The position numbers and the translations under genes were made by a program. A model generated the notes under the pieces. That model did no database searches. It was not told the DNA's origin and saw only the letters and a list, made by a program, of their open reading frames with translations. A DNA stretch of 64,000 bases from NCBI GenBank assembly GCA_036758285.1, contig DAIOWV010000011.1:1-64000 (forward strand), written 5' to 3'. The DNA comes from Taishania sp036758285 (GTDB lineage: Bacteria; Bacteroidota; Bacteroidia; Flavobacteriales_D; Crocinitomicaceae). This document shows positions 25,126-34,191 of this stretch, piece by piece (the first letter of the stretch is position 1; each line of letters begins with the position of its first letter).

Positions 25126-25356
25126 ATGGAGAATTCAAAAAAGTTAACGCAAATTGGAAAGGGAATTGATGTAAAAGTCAAAATGGTTGAGGGTGATGAA
25201 TTGCGATCTAAATTATTAGAACTTGGAATTACTTCTGGAAGCACACTTCGTATTTTATACACAGCTCCCTTTGGAGACCCTATTGCAGTTGATGTAGAAG
25301 GGTTTGTATTATCCCTTCGTAAATCAGAAGCAAGTTTAATTCAGGTTATTGCTTAA
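25126..25356 (+). CDS. feoA: ferrous iron transport accessory protein FeoA
   Basis: A 76-residue SH3-like FeoA. The family core VKMVEGDELRSKLLELGITSGSTLRILYTAPFGDPIAVDVEG is followed by LSLRKSEASLIQV, which fits. FeoA supports ferrous iron uptake by FeoB at the inner membrane. It precedes feoB by 31 nt on the same strand. Confidence 0.93.
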   Translation: MENSKKLTQIGKGIDVKVKMVEGDELRSKLLELGITSGSTLRILYTAPFGDPIAVDVEGFVLSLRKSEASLIQVIA

Positions 25357-25387
25357 TGCAATTCTAACTATTTCAAAAAATTAAGAA

Positions 25388-27346
25388 ATGAAAATCGCCC
25401 TATTAGGAAATCCCAATACAGGAAAAAGTTCAATTTTTAATCTTTTAACAGGATTACGTCAACATGTGGGAAATTTCCCTGGAGTAACAGTTGATAAAAA
25501 AACGGGTACTTTAAAAATTGAGAATGAAAATCATACAATTATCGATTTCCCAGGAACTTACAGTATTTATCCTCATTCAGAAGATGAAAAGGTAGTTTAT
25601 GATGTACTTTCATCTCCCAATCATACTGATTATCCAGATGTCGCAATTGTTGTTCTAGATGCATCAAATCTTCGAAGAAATTTGTTTCTATTTACTCAAA
25701 TTTACGATTTAGGTCTTCCAACAGTTATGGTATTGAACATGATTGATATTGCTGATAAAGACAAATTAGAAATATCAATCGAAAAACTTCAGCAATTATT
25801 CCCAGAAGCTTCAATTGTTGCAAGTAATGCAAGAGTAAAGTTAGGAAAAGATCGAATTATTAAAGCAATTCAATCTGTACAATCATCCAACGATAGAACT
25901 CCATTTCTTGATGGAGAAAAAATGGTTGAAATTGAAAATAAAAGTAAACAAGAAGAAGAAGCAGAAAAGCGATTTTCTAAGATTGATTCTGTAATTGATA
26001 CAATCGTTACACAAAAACCTGAAAATAAAATTAGAGAAACAAAAAGTACTAAACTCGATAAGATTCTAACTCATCCTATTTTTGGTTATCTAATTTTTGC
26101 AGGAATTTTGATGACAATTTTTCAGTTTATCTTTTCGTTTGCAAGTATTCCAATGGATTTCATTGACGCTCAGTTTGGAGCTCTAGCAAGTTGGGTATCA
26201 ACAAGTCTTCCTGGAGGTGTTCTGAATGACCTAATTTCACAAGGTATCATTCCAGGGATAGGTGGTGTAGTAATTTTTGTGCCGCAAATTGCAATATTGT
26301 TTTTCTTTTTAGCTGTGCTCGAAGAAACAGGTTATATGGCCAGAGCAGTATTCATTATGGACAGATTAATGCGTCCTTTTGGTTTAAATGGGAAAAGTGT
26401 AGTTCCACTTATGTCAGGTGTTGCTTGTGCAATTCCTGGTGTAATGGCGGCTAGAACGATCTCCGATTGGAAAGAACGATTGACAACAATTTTTGTTACT
26501 CCCTTGATGAGTTGCTCGGCTCGAATACCTGTTTATACTTTATTAATTACGTTAGTGATACCAAAATCGAAAGTATTTGGTCTAAATGTACAAGGACTTG
26601 TATTATTTGGATTATATCTGCTTGGAATAGTTGCAGCATTGGGTGTCGCTTTTGTTTTAAAACTAATTGTTAAATCAAAAAGTAAAGGCTATTTGATGTT
26701 GGAAATGCCTGCTTACAAACAACCTCGATGGGGAAATGTTGGGATAACTGTTTTGGAAAAGGTTAAGTTATTTGTCATCAATGCTGGTAAAATTATCCTA
26801 GCAATTTCAATCGTTTTATGGGCTTTAGCATCTTATGGACCTAGCGACAGAATTGAAAAATCAGTAGTAGCTGCTGAAAAATATGGTGAACAAAATTCAT
26901 TAAGTGAGGAAGAATTAGCAGATTTAGTAGCAGGTACAAAATTAGAAAACTCATATATTGGAATTATGGGGAAGTCTATTGAACCTCTTATTAGCCCATT
27001 AGGATATGACTGGAAAATGGGAATTTCATTAATTACATCTTTTGCTGCAAGAGAGGTATTTGTAGGTTCACTAGCAACAATTTATTCCGTTCACGATGAT
27101 GGTGCAGAAAATAAGCCATTAAAAGAAAAATTATTAAATGAAAAAAGAGCCGATGGCACACAAGTTTATACGCTTGCAACTGGTGTTTCTCTTATGGTAT
27201 TCTACGTGTTTGCTATGCAATGTATGGCAACAATGGCAGTAGTGAAAAGAGAAACAGGAAGCTGGAAGTGGACTTTTATCCAATTATTTGTATTTGGAGC
27301 TTTGGCTTATTTTGGTGCGTTTTTATCATTTCAATTATTATCATAA
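25388..27346 (+). CDS. feoB: ferrous iron transporter FeoB
   Basis: A 652-residue inner-membrane ferrous-iron transporter. The N-terminal G domain has G1 GNPNTGKSS (7-15), G3 DFPGTYS and G4 NMID. The membrane part carries the two Gate regions, including VPLMSGVACAIPGVMAARTI and CSARIPVYTLLI with the conserved Cys, and EETGYMARA. Length is at the short end of the range but complete. It directly precedes a FeoB-associated Cys-rich peptide whose ATG starts on the next base after the stop. Confidence 0.96.
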   Translation: MKIALLGNPNTGKSSIFNLLTGLRQHVGNFPGVTVDKKTGTLKIENENHTIIDFPGTYSIYPHSEDEKVVYDVLSSPNHTDYPDVAIVVLDASNLRRNLFLFTQIYDLGLPTVMVLNMIDIADKDKLEISIEKLQQLFPEASIVASNARVKLGKDRIIKAIQSVQSSNDRTPFLDGEKMVEIENKSKQEEEAEKRFSKIDSVIDTIVTQKPENKIRETKSTKLDKILTHPIFGYLIFAGILMTIFQFIFSFASIPMDFIDAQFGALASWVSTSLPGGVLNDLISQGIIPGIGGVVIFVPQIAILFFFLAVLEETGYMARAVFIMDRLMRPFGLNGKSVVPLMSGVACAIPGVMAARTISDWKERLTTIFVTPLMSCSARIPVYTLLITLVIPKSKVFGLNVQGLVLFGLYLLGIVAALGVAFVLKLIVKSKSKGYLMLEMPAYKQPRWGNVGITVLEKVKLFVINAGKIILAISIVLWALASYGPSDRIEKSVVAAEKYGEQNSLSEEELADLVAGTKLENSYIGIMGKSIEPLISPLGYDWKMGISLITSFAAREVFVGSLATIYSVHDDGAENKPLKEKLLNEKRADGTQVYTLATGVSLMVFYVFAMQCMATMAVVKRETGSWKWTFIQLFVFGALAYFGAFLSFQLLS

Positions 27347-27466
27347 ATGCAAATTATTCTTGTTATATTGATTATTTCCGGGGCTGTTTTTTACCTATCA
27401 ACTAAATTGATAAAACAATTTGGTAAAAAAAAGGAAGATGATTGTGGTTGCGGAAAATGTGGGTAA
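27347..27466 (+). CDS. FeoB-associated Cys-rich membrane peptide
   Basis: A 39-residue peptide with one transmembrane helix (about 2-20), a basic stretch and a cysteine-rich end DDCGCGKCG. It begins at the base following the feoB stop. Short single-helix peptides with a terminal CxCxxC-type cluster are common right after feoB in Bacteroidota and Firmicutes and are annotated as FeoB-associated or FeoC-like. A role in binding iron or in FeoB regulation is inferred, not shown. Confidence 0.8.
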   Translation: MQIILVILIISGAVFYLSTKLIKQFGKKKEDDCGCGKCG

Positions 27467-27516
27467 TCAAGACAGTAACAATATAATTTTACCAATTCAT
27501 TCTTATTTACATTACA

Positions 27517-27726
27517 ATGCGTCAAAAACTCATCACTTCTGTAATCATTTGGACAGGTCTATACCCAGTCTTGTTATTAGTTTCAACAATCTTGCACCCA
27601 TTTATTAAAGATTGGCATTTTGTTTTTAAAACAATGCTTACAACGATAATTGTAGTACCAATTATGGTTTTTTTAATAATTCCTTTAGTTACTAAACTTT
27701 TTAAATTATTGAAAATCGTAAAATAG
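27517..27726 (+). CDS. small two-helix membrane protein
   Basis: A 69-residue protein made of two hydrophobic helices (about 8-26 and 37-60), with charged ends (MRQK and KLLKIVK). I recognise similar conserved hypothetical proteins in Bacteroidota (SVIIWTGLYPVLLLVS, then TTIIVVPIMVFLIIPL) but no function is known. It lies 50 nt after the Cys-rich peptide on the same strand, so it may be the last gene of the feo operon, though that may be coincidence. A longer overlapping frame at 27420-27608 is not supported. Confidence 0.6.
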   Translation: MRQKLITSVIIWTGLYPVLLLVSTILHPFIKDWHFVFKTMLTTIIVVPIMVFLIIPLVTKLFKLLKIVK

Positions 27727-27784
27727 ATTAATCAAATAAGATTTTATTAAATAAAGCCCACAAATTACGATCTTCCATGCTAAC

Positions 27785-27818
27785 TTGTTAAGTTGACAAA
27801 AAATATCTTTTATCTTTG
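27785..27818 (+). promoter_or_regulatory. promoter of hutU
   Basis: TATCTTTG (27811-27818) is a full TAnnTTTG match, 26 nt before the hutU ATG. Two TTG triplets lie upstream: at 27785-27787 (23 nt spacing) and 27793-27795 (15 nt); the first fits the accepted range. Confidence 0.6.
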
Positions 27819-27844
27819 TTGATTATCGATTTTGAAAGTAATAA

Positions 27845-29845
27845 ATGATGACGCAACAAGAATTTAAAAGTGATATTGAACAAGGTATTCCGCTTAATAT
27901 TCCACCTCGAAAAGAATATGATTCAACAATAAATCATGCTCCTAAACGAAAAGATATTCTAAGTATTGAAGAGAAAAAACTTGCAGTTAAAAATGCTTTA
28001 AGATATTTTCCAAAAGAACAACATTCTGAATTAGCTAAAGAATTTTCTGACGAACTAGAAACGTTTGGAAGAATTTATATGTTGAGATATCGACCAGATT
28101 ATAAAATGTATGCTCGTCCAATTGATGAATATCCTGGTAAATCTAAGCAAGCGAAAGCAATCATGTTAATGATTCAAAATAATTTAGATTATGCCGTTGC
28201 ACAACATCCACATGAATTGATAACTTATGGTGGAAATGGGGCTGTTTTTCAAAACTGGATACAGTATAGATTAACAATGAAGTATCTTTCTGAAATGACT
28301 GACGAGCAAACACTTGTTATGTATTCTGGTCATCCAATGGGATTATTTCCTTCTCATAAAGATGCTCCAAGAGTCGTGGTTACAAATGGAATGATGATAC
28401 CTAATTACTCCAAACCAGATGATTGGGAGAAGTTCAATGCATTAGGAGTTACCCAATACGGACAAATGACTGCAGGTTCTTATATGTACATAGGTCCTCA
28501 GGGAATTGTGCATGGAACAACGATTACTGTATTGAATGGATTTAGAAAAATAAAAAAACCAACTTTAGGTGGATTATTTGTTACATCTGGATTAGGTGGA
28601 ATGAGTGGTGCTCAACCAAAAGCAGGAGTGATTGCTGGTTGTGTTACTGTTTGTGCAGAGGTAAATCCAAAAATCACTAAAATTAGACATGAACAAGGTT
28701 GGGTAAATGAAATAATTGAATCGACAGATTTACTTGTTGAACGAGTTAAAAATGCAATTTCGAATAAAGAAATCGTATCCATTGCCTATTTAGGAAATAT
28801 CGTTGATGTATGGGAAAAATTTGCGGAAACCGGATTACACATTGATCTAGGATCAGATCAAACTTCTCTTCATAATCCTTGGGCTGGTGGATATTATCCA
28901 GTTGGATTATCTTTTGAAGAAGCAAATAAATTAATGGCTGAAAATCCAGCTGATTTTAAAGAAAAAGTTCAAGAATCACTGGTTCGACACGTAAACGCAA
29001 TAAATAAACATACTGCTAGAGGTACCTACTTTTTCGACTATGGGAATGCTTTTTTATTAGAAGCCTCTAGAGCAGGTGCAGATGTAATGGCTGAAAATGG
29101 CATTGATTTCAAATACCCTTCTTATGTACAAGATATTATGGGTCCAATGTGTTTTGACTACGGATTCGGTCCATTTCGTTGGGTTTGTACATCTGGAAAA
29201 CCTGAAGATCTTAAAATTACTGATGAAATTGCTTGCGAAGTACTTGAGAATATCATGAAAAATAGTCCGGAAGAAATTCGTCAACAAATGTCGGATAATA
29301 TCCAATGGATAAAAGGTGCACAAGAAAACAAACTTGTAGTAGGTTCACAAGCACGTATTTTATATGCAGATGCCGAAGGGAGAATGAAAATTGCAAAAGC
29401 ATTTAACGATGCAATTCGCGAAAGAAAAATTGGAGACGTTGTACTAGGGAGGGATCATCATGATGTATCTGGAACTGATTCTCCATATAGAGAAACTTCT
29501 AATATTTATGACGGATCTCGCTATACTGCTGATATGGCTATACAAAATGTAATTGGTGATTCATTCAGAGGAGCAACCTGGGTTTCCATCCACAATGGTG
29601 GAGGAGTTGGTTGGGGTGAAGTAATCAATGGTGGCTTTGGAATGTTATTAGATGGTTCAAATGATGCTGAAAGAAAACTCAAATCTATGCTTCATTGGGA
29701 TGTAAATAATGGAATTGCACGAAGAAATTGGGCAAGAAATGAAGGTGCAATCTCAACCATTAAAAGAGCAATGGAAATTGAACCAAATTTAAAAGTGACA
29801 ATACCTGAATTAGTAGACGATTCGCTTATAAATAATTTATTTTAA
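27845..29845 (+). CDS. hutU: urocanate hydratase
   Basis: A 666-residue urocanase, which adds water to urocanate to give imidazolonepropionate in histidine catabolism, using tightly bound NAD+. Landmarks are YGGNGAVFQNWIQYRL, MYSGHPMGLFPSHKDAPRVVVTNGMM, GYCG-type nucleotide region GGLFVTSGLGGMSGAQPKAG, and GRDHHDVSGTDSPYRET. The longer length (Flavobacteria proteins are about 660 residues, against 550 in E. coli-like enzymes) is as I recall for the phylum. ATG ATG at the start leaves one residue of doubt. No hutH, hutI or hutG is in the window, so it stands alone with its own promoter and terminator. Confidence 0.95.
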   Translation: MMTQQEFKSDIEQGIPLNIPPRKEYDSTINHAPKRKDILSIEEKKLAVKNALRYFPKEQHSELAKEFSDELETFGRIYMLRYRPDYKMYARPIDEYPGKSKQAKAIMLMIQNNLDYAVAQHPHELITYGGNGAVFQNWIQYRLTMKYLSEMTDEQTLVMYSGHPMGLFPSHKDAPRVVVTNGMMIPNYSKPDDWEKFNALGVTQYGQMTAGSYMYIGPQGIVHGTTITVLNGFRKIKKPTLGGLFVTSGLGGMSGAQPKAGVIAGCVTVCAEVNPKITKIRHEQGWVNEIIESTDLLVERVKNAISNKEIVSIAYLGNIVDVWEKFAETGLHIDLGSDQTSLHNPWAGGYYPVGLSFEEANKLMAENPADFKEKVQESLVRHVNAINKHTARGTYFFDYGNAFLLEASRAGADVMAENGIDFKYPSYVQDIMGPMCFDYGFGPFRWVCTSGKPEDLKITDEIACEVLENIMKNSPEEIRQQMSDNIQWIKGAQENKLVVGSQARILYADAEGRMKIAKAFNDAIRERKIGDVVLGRDHHDVSGTDSPYRETSNIYDGSRYTADMAIQNVIGDSFRGATWVSIHNGGGVGWGEVINGGFGMLLDGSNDAERKLKSMLHWDVNNGIARRNWARNEGAISTIKRAMEIEPNLKVTIPELVDDSLINNLF

Positions 29846-29866
29846 AATAGTAAAAAGCAATAAAAC

Positions 29867-29900
29867 AAAAAGGTCGAAAGAATTAACTTTCGACCTTTTT
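29867..29900. terminator. bidirectional terminator between hutU and rpoC
   Basis: A perfect 14-bp stem: AAAAAGGTCGAAAG (29867-29880) with CTTTCGACCTTTTT (29887-29900), loop AATTAA. T runs lie at the far end on both strands, so it can end hutU (+) and rpoC (-). Confidence 0.9.
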
Positions 29901-29920
29901 AAGTTTATAAACAGTAAAGA

Positions 29921-32900
29921 TTATTTCTTAGAAATCTCTTCTAATTGTTCTTTGTCTGCTACAACCATTTTTTGGAATCTTCTAACACCTGTTCCCGCAG
30001 GAATCAAATGCCCAACGATAACGTTTTCTTTCAATCCTAATAAATGATCTTCTTTTCCAGCAACAGCAGCTTCATTTAATACTTTCGTTGTTTCTTGGAA
30101 CGATGCCGCAGAAATAAACGATTGTGTTTGAAGTGATGCTCTTGTAATCCCTTGTAATAAAGGAGTAGATGTTGCAGGAACTGCATCTCTAGCGTCAACT
30201 AATTTTTTATCTGAACGTTTCAATTGTGAATTTTCATCTCTCAATTTACGAGCAGAAATTATTTGACCATTTCTCAATTCTGTAGAATCACCTGCGTCAA
30301 CAACAACTTTCATTCCGTAGATAGCATCATTTTCTTCCATGATATCTGCTTTATGAATTGATTGACCTTCAAGGAAACGAGTATCTCCAGCATCAATAAT
30401 TTCAGCTTTCAACATCATCTGACGAACAATAACTTCGAAATGTTTGTCATTAATTTTCACACCTTGTAAACGGTAAACCTCTTGAATTTCATTCACCAAA
30501 TACTCTTGAACTTTTGTAGGCCCTTGAATATTTAAGATGTCATTCGGTGTAATCGCACCATCAGACAATGCTTGACCAGCACGAACGAAGTCATTTTCTT
30601 GAACTAAGATATGTTTAGAAAGAGAAACCAAATATTTACGTACTTCACCTGTTTTAGATGTAATAGAAATCTCACGGTTACCTCTCTTAATTTTACCATA
30701 TTCTGCAATACCATCAATCTCAGATACAACAGCTGGATTTGAAGGGTTACGTGCTTCGAATAACTCGGTAACACGAGGTAGACCCCCTGTAATATCCCCT
30801 GTTTTACCCGCTTTACGAGGAATTTTTACTAGAATCTTACCGGCTTCAAGTACTTCACCTTCTTTAATTGAAATGTGAGCATCCACTGGTAAAGAATATT
30901 CTCTTAAAATTTCTTTCGTTTTTGGATCAATAATATGAATTGCTGGATTTTTCTTCTTATCTCTAGATTCAGTAATTACTTTCTCAGTAAATCCTGTTTG
31001 CTCATCGACCTCTTCACGGAAAGTAATACCTTCTTGAATACTATCAAATACAACTTTACCAGGAACTTCTGAAATAATTACCGCATTATAAGGGTCCCAC
31101 TTACAGATAACATCACCTTTTTTAACCTTAGTGTTGCTTTCGATTTTCATCTCAGATCCATAAGGAATATTTGCATGCATAGCTACAATTCCTGTTTTCT
31201 CATCAATGATTCTCAATTCAGCAGAACGACCCACAACGATTTCAACTTTATTTCCATTAGCATCAACTGAAGAAATAGTTCTTAATTCGTCAATTTCTAA
31301 TCTACCAGAAATTTTAGCTTTTAAATCTGAAACGTCAGCAATATTAGAAGCTGTACCCCCAACGTGGAATGTACGAAGTGTTAACTGAGTACCTGGCTCA
31401 CCAATTGACTGAGCAGCAACTACACCAACAGAATCTCCATGTTGAGCGGATCTATGAGTAGATAGGTTACGTCCATAACATTTAGAACATACACCTCTTC
31501 TCATTTCACAAGTCAATACTGATCTGATTTCCACTTCATCAATTCCTGCATTATCAATAGCAGCAGCAACATCTTCAGAAATCAATTCTCCAGCAGCAAC
31601 AATTAACTGATCAGTTTCAGGAACATATACATCATGAACAGAAGTACGTCCTAAAATACGATCATATAATGGTTCAACTATTTCATCATTTTTACGCAAT
31701 GCAGTTGCATGTAATCCTCTCAAAGTACCACAATCATCAGCATTGATAACAACATCTTGAGCAACATCCACCAAACGACGAGTCAAATAACCCGCATCGG
31801 CCGTTTTCAAGGCTGTATCCGCAAGACCTTTACGAGCACCGTGTGTAGAAAGAATCGGGTTTTCGATAATTTCCTGACTTGTAGCACCAGATTTTTGAGG
31901 TTTTGCCATCAATCCACGCATTCCAGATAACTGACGAATCTGTTCTTTAGATCCACGAGCTCCAGAATCATACATCATGTAAATTGAGTTAAATCCTTGA
32001 CGGTCGCTTTTCAACTGATCCATCAGTGTTTGTGTCAATCTAGAATTTGTATGTGTCCAAATATCAATGATTTGATTGTAACGTTCGTTGTTTGTAATAA
32101 GACCCATGTTATAGTTAGTCATAACTTCCTTAACATCGTCTTCTGCCTTTTCAACTAACTTAACTTTTTCTTTAGGGATAATAATATCATCTAAATTGAA
32201 AGACAAACCACCTTTAAATGCCATGTCATAACCCAATTCTTTGATTTCATCCAAGAATCTTGCAGCACGAGAAGTACCAGACACTTTTAATACATGTCCA
32301 ATGATATCTCTTAATGCTTTTTTAGTCATTACATCATTGATAAATCCAGCTTCTCTTGGTACAACTTGGTTAAATAATACTCTACCACAAGTTGTATCAA
32401 TCATCATCAACTCAGATTCACCATTTTCATTTAAATCGTAATCTTTTGTTTTGATATAAGCATGAAGATCTAATTTACCTTCATTGTATGCAATAATAAC
32501 TTCTTCAGCAGAATAGAAAATACCTCCCTCACCTTTCACTATCTCAGTTTCTGTAGTTCTTTTACCTTTAGTGATATAGTAAAGACCCAAAACCATGTCT
32601 TGTGAAGGTACCGCAATTGGAGCTCCATTTGCAGGATTCAAAATATTATGTGAAGCAAGCATCAATAACTGAGCTTCCAAAATTGCTGCATTACCTAATG
32701 GTAAATGTACAGCCATCTGGTCACCATCGAAATCCGCGTTGAATGCCGTAGTTACTAATGGGTGTAAACGAATCGCTTTTCCTTCAATTAATTTAGGTTG
32801 AAATGCTTGAATACCCAAACGGTGCAAAGTAGGAGCACGGTTAAGTAATACTGGATGTCCTTTTAAAACACTCTCCAAGATATCCCAAACTACAGGCTCT

Positions 32901-34165
32901 TTTCTATCTACAATTTTCTTAGCTGACTTAACTGTTTTAACAATACCACGCTCAATCATCTTACGAATGATAAACGGTTTGTAAAGCTCAGCAGCCATAT
33001 CTTTCGGTAAACCACATTCATGTAATTTCAATGTAGGTCCAACGACAATTACCGAACGAGCTGAATAATCCACACGTTTTCCTAACAAGTTTTGACGGAA
33101 ACGACCTTGCTTACCTTTCAATGAATCTGAAAGTGATTTTAATGGTCTATTTGATTCCGTTTTAACCGCTGAAGATTTTCTTGAGTTATCAAATAATGAA
33201 TCTACAGCCTCTTGTAACATACGTTTTTCATTACGTAAAATCACTTCAGGAGCTTTAATTTCAATCAAACGCTTCAAACGATTGTTACGAATAATTACAC
33301 GACGATAAAGATCATTTAAATCTGAAGTCGCAAAACGTCCTCCATCTAGTGGAACTAAAGGTCTTAATTCTGGTGGAATAACAGGAACAACTTTTACAAC
33401 CATCCATTCAGGACGGTTATCAATGCGCTCTTGAGACTCACGCATAGATTCAACAACTTGCAAACGTTTTAAAGCTTCATGTTTTCTTTGAACTGAAGTT
33501 TCAGTATTTGCTTGGTGACGTAAATCATATGAAGTTTGCTCCAAATTCATCAATCTCAACAAATCATAAAGAGCCTCAGCTCCCATTTTTGCGATGAATT
33601 TATTTGGATCTGCATCCTCTAAATATTGATTTTCTTTCGGAAGAGAATCTAGAATATCTAAATATTCCTCTTCAGTAAGGAAATCCATTTTTTGTAAAGA
33701 AGTTCCATCTACAGAAGACGCTAATCCTGGTTGAATAACCACATAACGCTCGTAATAAATGATTTGATCTAACTTCTTAGTTGGTAACCCTAATAAGTAA
33801 CCAATTTTGTTTGGAAGTGAACGGAAATACCAAATGTGAGCTACTGGAACAACTAATGAAATATGTCCCATACGTTCACGACGTACTTTTTTCTCTGTTA
33901 CCTCTACACCACAACGGTCACAAACAATTCCTTTGTATCGGATTCTTTTGTATTTACCACAGTGGCATTCATAATCTTTAACTGGTCCGAAAATTCGTTC
34001 ACAGAAAAGACCATCACGTTCCGGTTTGTATGTACGATAGTTAATCGTCTCCGGCTTTAACACTTCTCCGCTAGATTGCTCTAAAATTACTTCAGGCGAA
34101 GCCAATGAAATTGTAATTTTATTAAAGCTACTTTGTTTTTTTGGTGTTTCTTTTCTAAAAGCCAT
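29921..34165 (-). CDS. rpoC: DNA-directed RNA polymerase beta-prime subunit
   Basis: A 1414-residue beta-prime subunit. The N-terminal zinc site is CHCGKYKRIRYKGIVCDRC; the catalytic Mg2+ motif NADFDGDQM is at 476-484; the C-terminal zinc cluster (CEMRRGVCSKCYG) and the trigger-loop region (SIGEPGTQLTLRTFH) are intact. The length is typical for Bacteroidota. It follows rpoB with 26 nt between stop and ATG and ends the secE-nusG-ribosomal protein-rpoBC block before a strong bidirectional terminator. Confidence 0.98.
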   Translation of the reverse strand: MAFRKETPKKQSSFNKITISLASPEVILEQSSGEVLKPETINYRTYKPERDGLFCERIFGPVKDYECHCGKYKRIRYKGIVCDRCGVEVTEKKVRRERMGHISLVVPVAHIWYFRSLPNKIGYLLGLPTKKLDQIIYYERYVVIQPGLASSVDGTSLQKMDFLTEEEYLDILDSLPKENQYLEDADPNKFIAKMGAEALYDLLRLMNLEQTSYDLRHQANTETSVQRKHEALKRLQVVESMRESQERIDNRPEWMVVKVVPVIPPELRPLVPLDGGRFATSDLNDLYRRVIIRNNRLKRLIEIKAPEVILRNEKRMLQEAVDSLFDNSRKSSAVKTESNRPLKSLSDSLKGKQGRFRQNLLGKRVDYSARSVIVVGPTLKLHECGLPKDMAAELYKPFIIRKMIERGIVKTVKSAKKIVDRKEPVVWDILESVLKGHPVLLNRAPTLHRLGIQAFQPKLIEGKAIRLHPLVTTAFNADFDGDQMAVHLPLGNAAILEAQLLMLASHNILNPANGAPIAVPSQDMVLGLYYITKGKRTTETEIVKGEGGIFYSAEEVIIAYNEGKLDLHAYIKTKDYDLNENGESELMMIDTTCGRVLFNQVVPREAGFINDVMTKKALRDIIGHVLKVSGTSRAARFLDEIKELGYDMAFKGGLSFNLDDIIIPKEKVKLVEKAEDDVKEVMTNYNMGLITNNERYNQIIDIWTHTNSRLTQTLMDQLKSDRQGFNSIYMMYDSGARGSKEQIRQLSGMRGLMAKPQKSGATSQEIIENPILSTHGARKGLADTALKTADAGYLTRRLVDVAQDVVINADDCGTLRGLHATALRKNDEIVEPLYDRILGRTSVHDVYVPETDQLIVAAGELISEDVAAAIDNAGIDEVEIRSVLTCEMRRGVCSKCYGRNLSTHRSAQHGDSVGVVAAQSIGEPGTQLTLRTFHVGGTASNIADVSDLKAKISGRLEIDELRTISSVDANGNKVEIVVGRSAELRIIDEKTGIVAMHANIPYGSEMKIESNTKVKKGDVICKWDPYNAVIISEVPGKVVFDSIQEGITFREEVDEQTGFTEKVITESRDKKKNPAIHIIDPKTKEILREYSLPVDAHISIKEGEVLEAGKILVKIPRKAGKTGDITGGLPRVTELFEARNPSNPAVVSEIDGIAEYGKIKRGNREISITSKTGEVRKYLVSLSKHILVQENDFVRAGQALSDGAITPNDILNIQGPTKVQEYLVNEIQEVYRLQGVKINDKHFEVIVRQMMLKAEIIDAGDTRFLEGQSIHKADIMEENDAIYGMKVVVDAGDSTELRNGQIISARKLRDENSQLKRSDKKLVDARDAVPATSTPLLQGITRASLQTQSFISAASFQETTKVLNEAAVAGKEDHLLGLKENVIVGHLIPAGTGVRRFQKMVVADKEQLEEISKK

Positions 34166-34191
34166 GATAATGCTTGTTTCTTAATTCAAAA

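Noticed and set aside
27420..27608. 62-codon frame overlapping the Cys-rich peptide and the two-helix protein
   Set aside because: Both overlapped frames have clear family-like features; this one does not.
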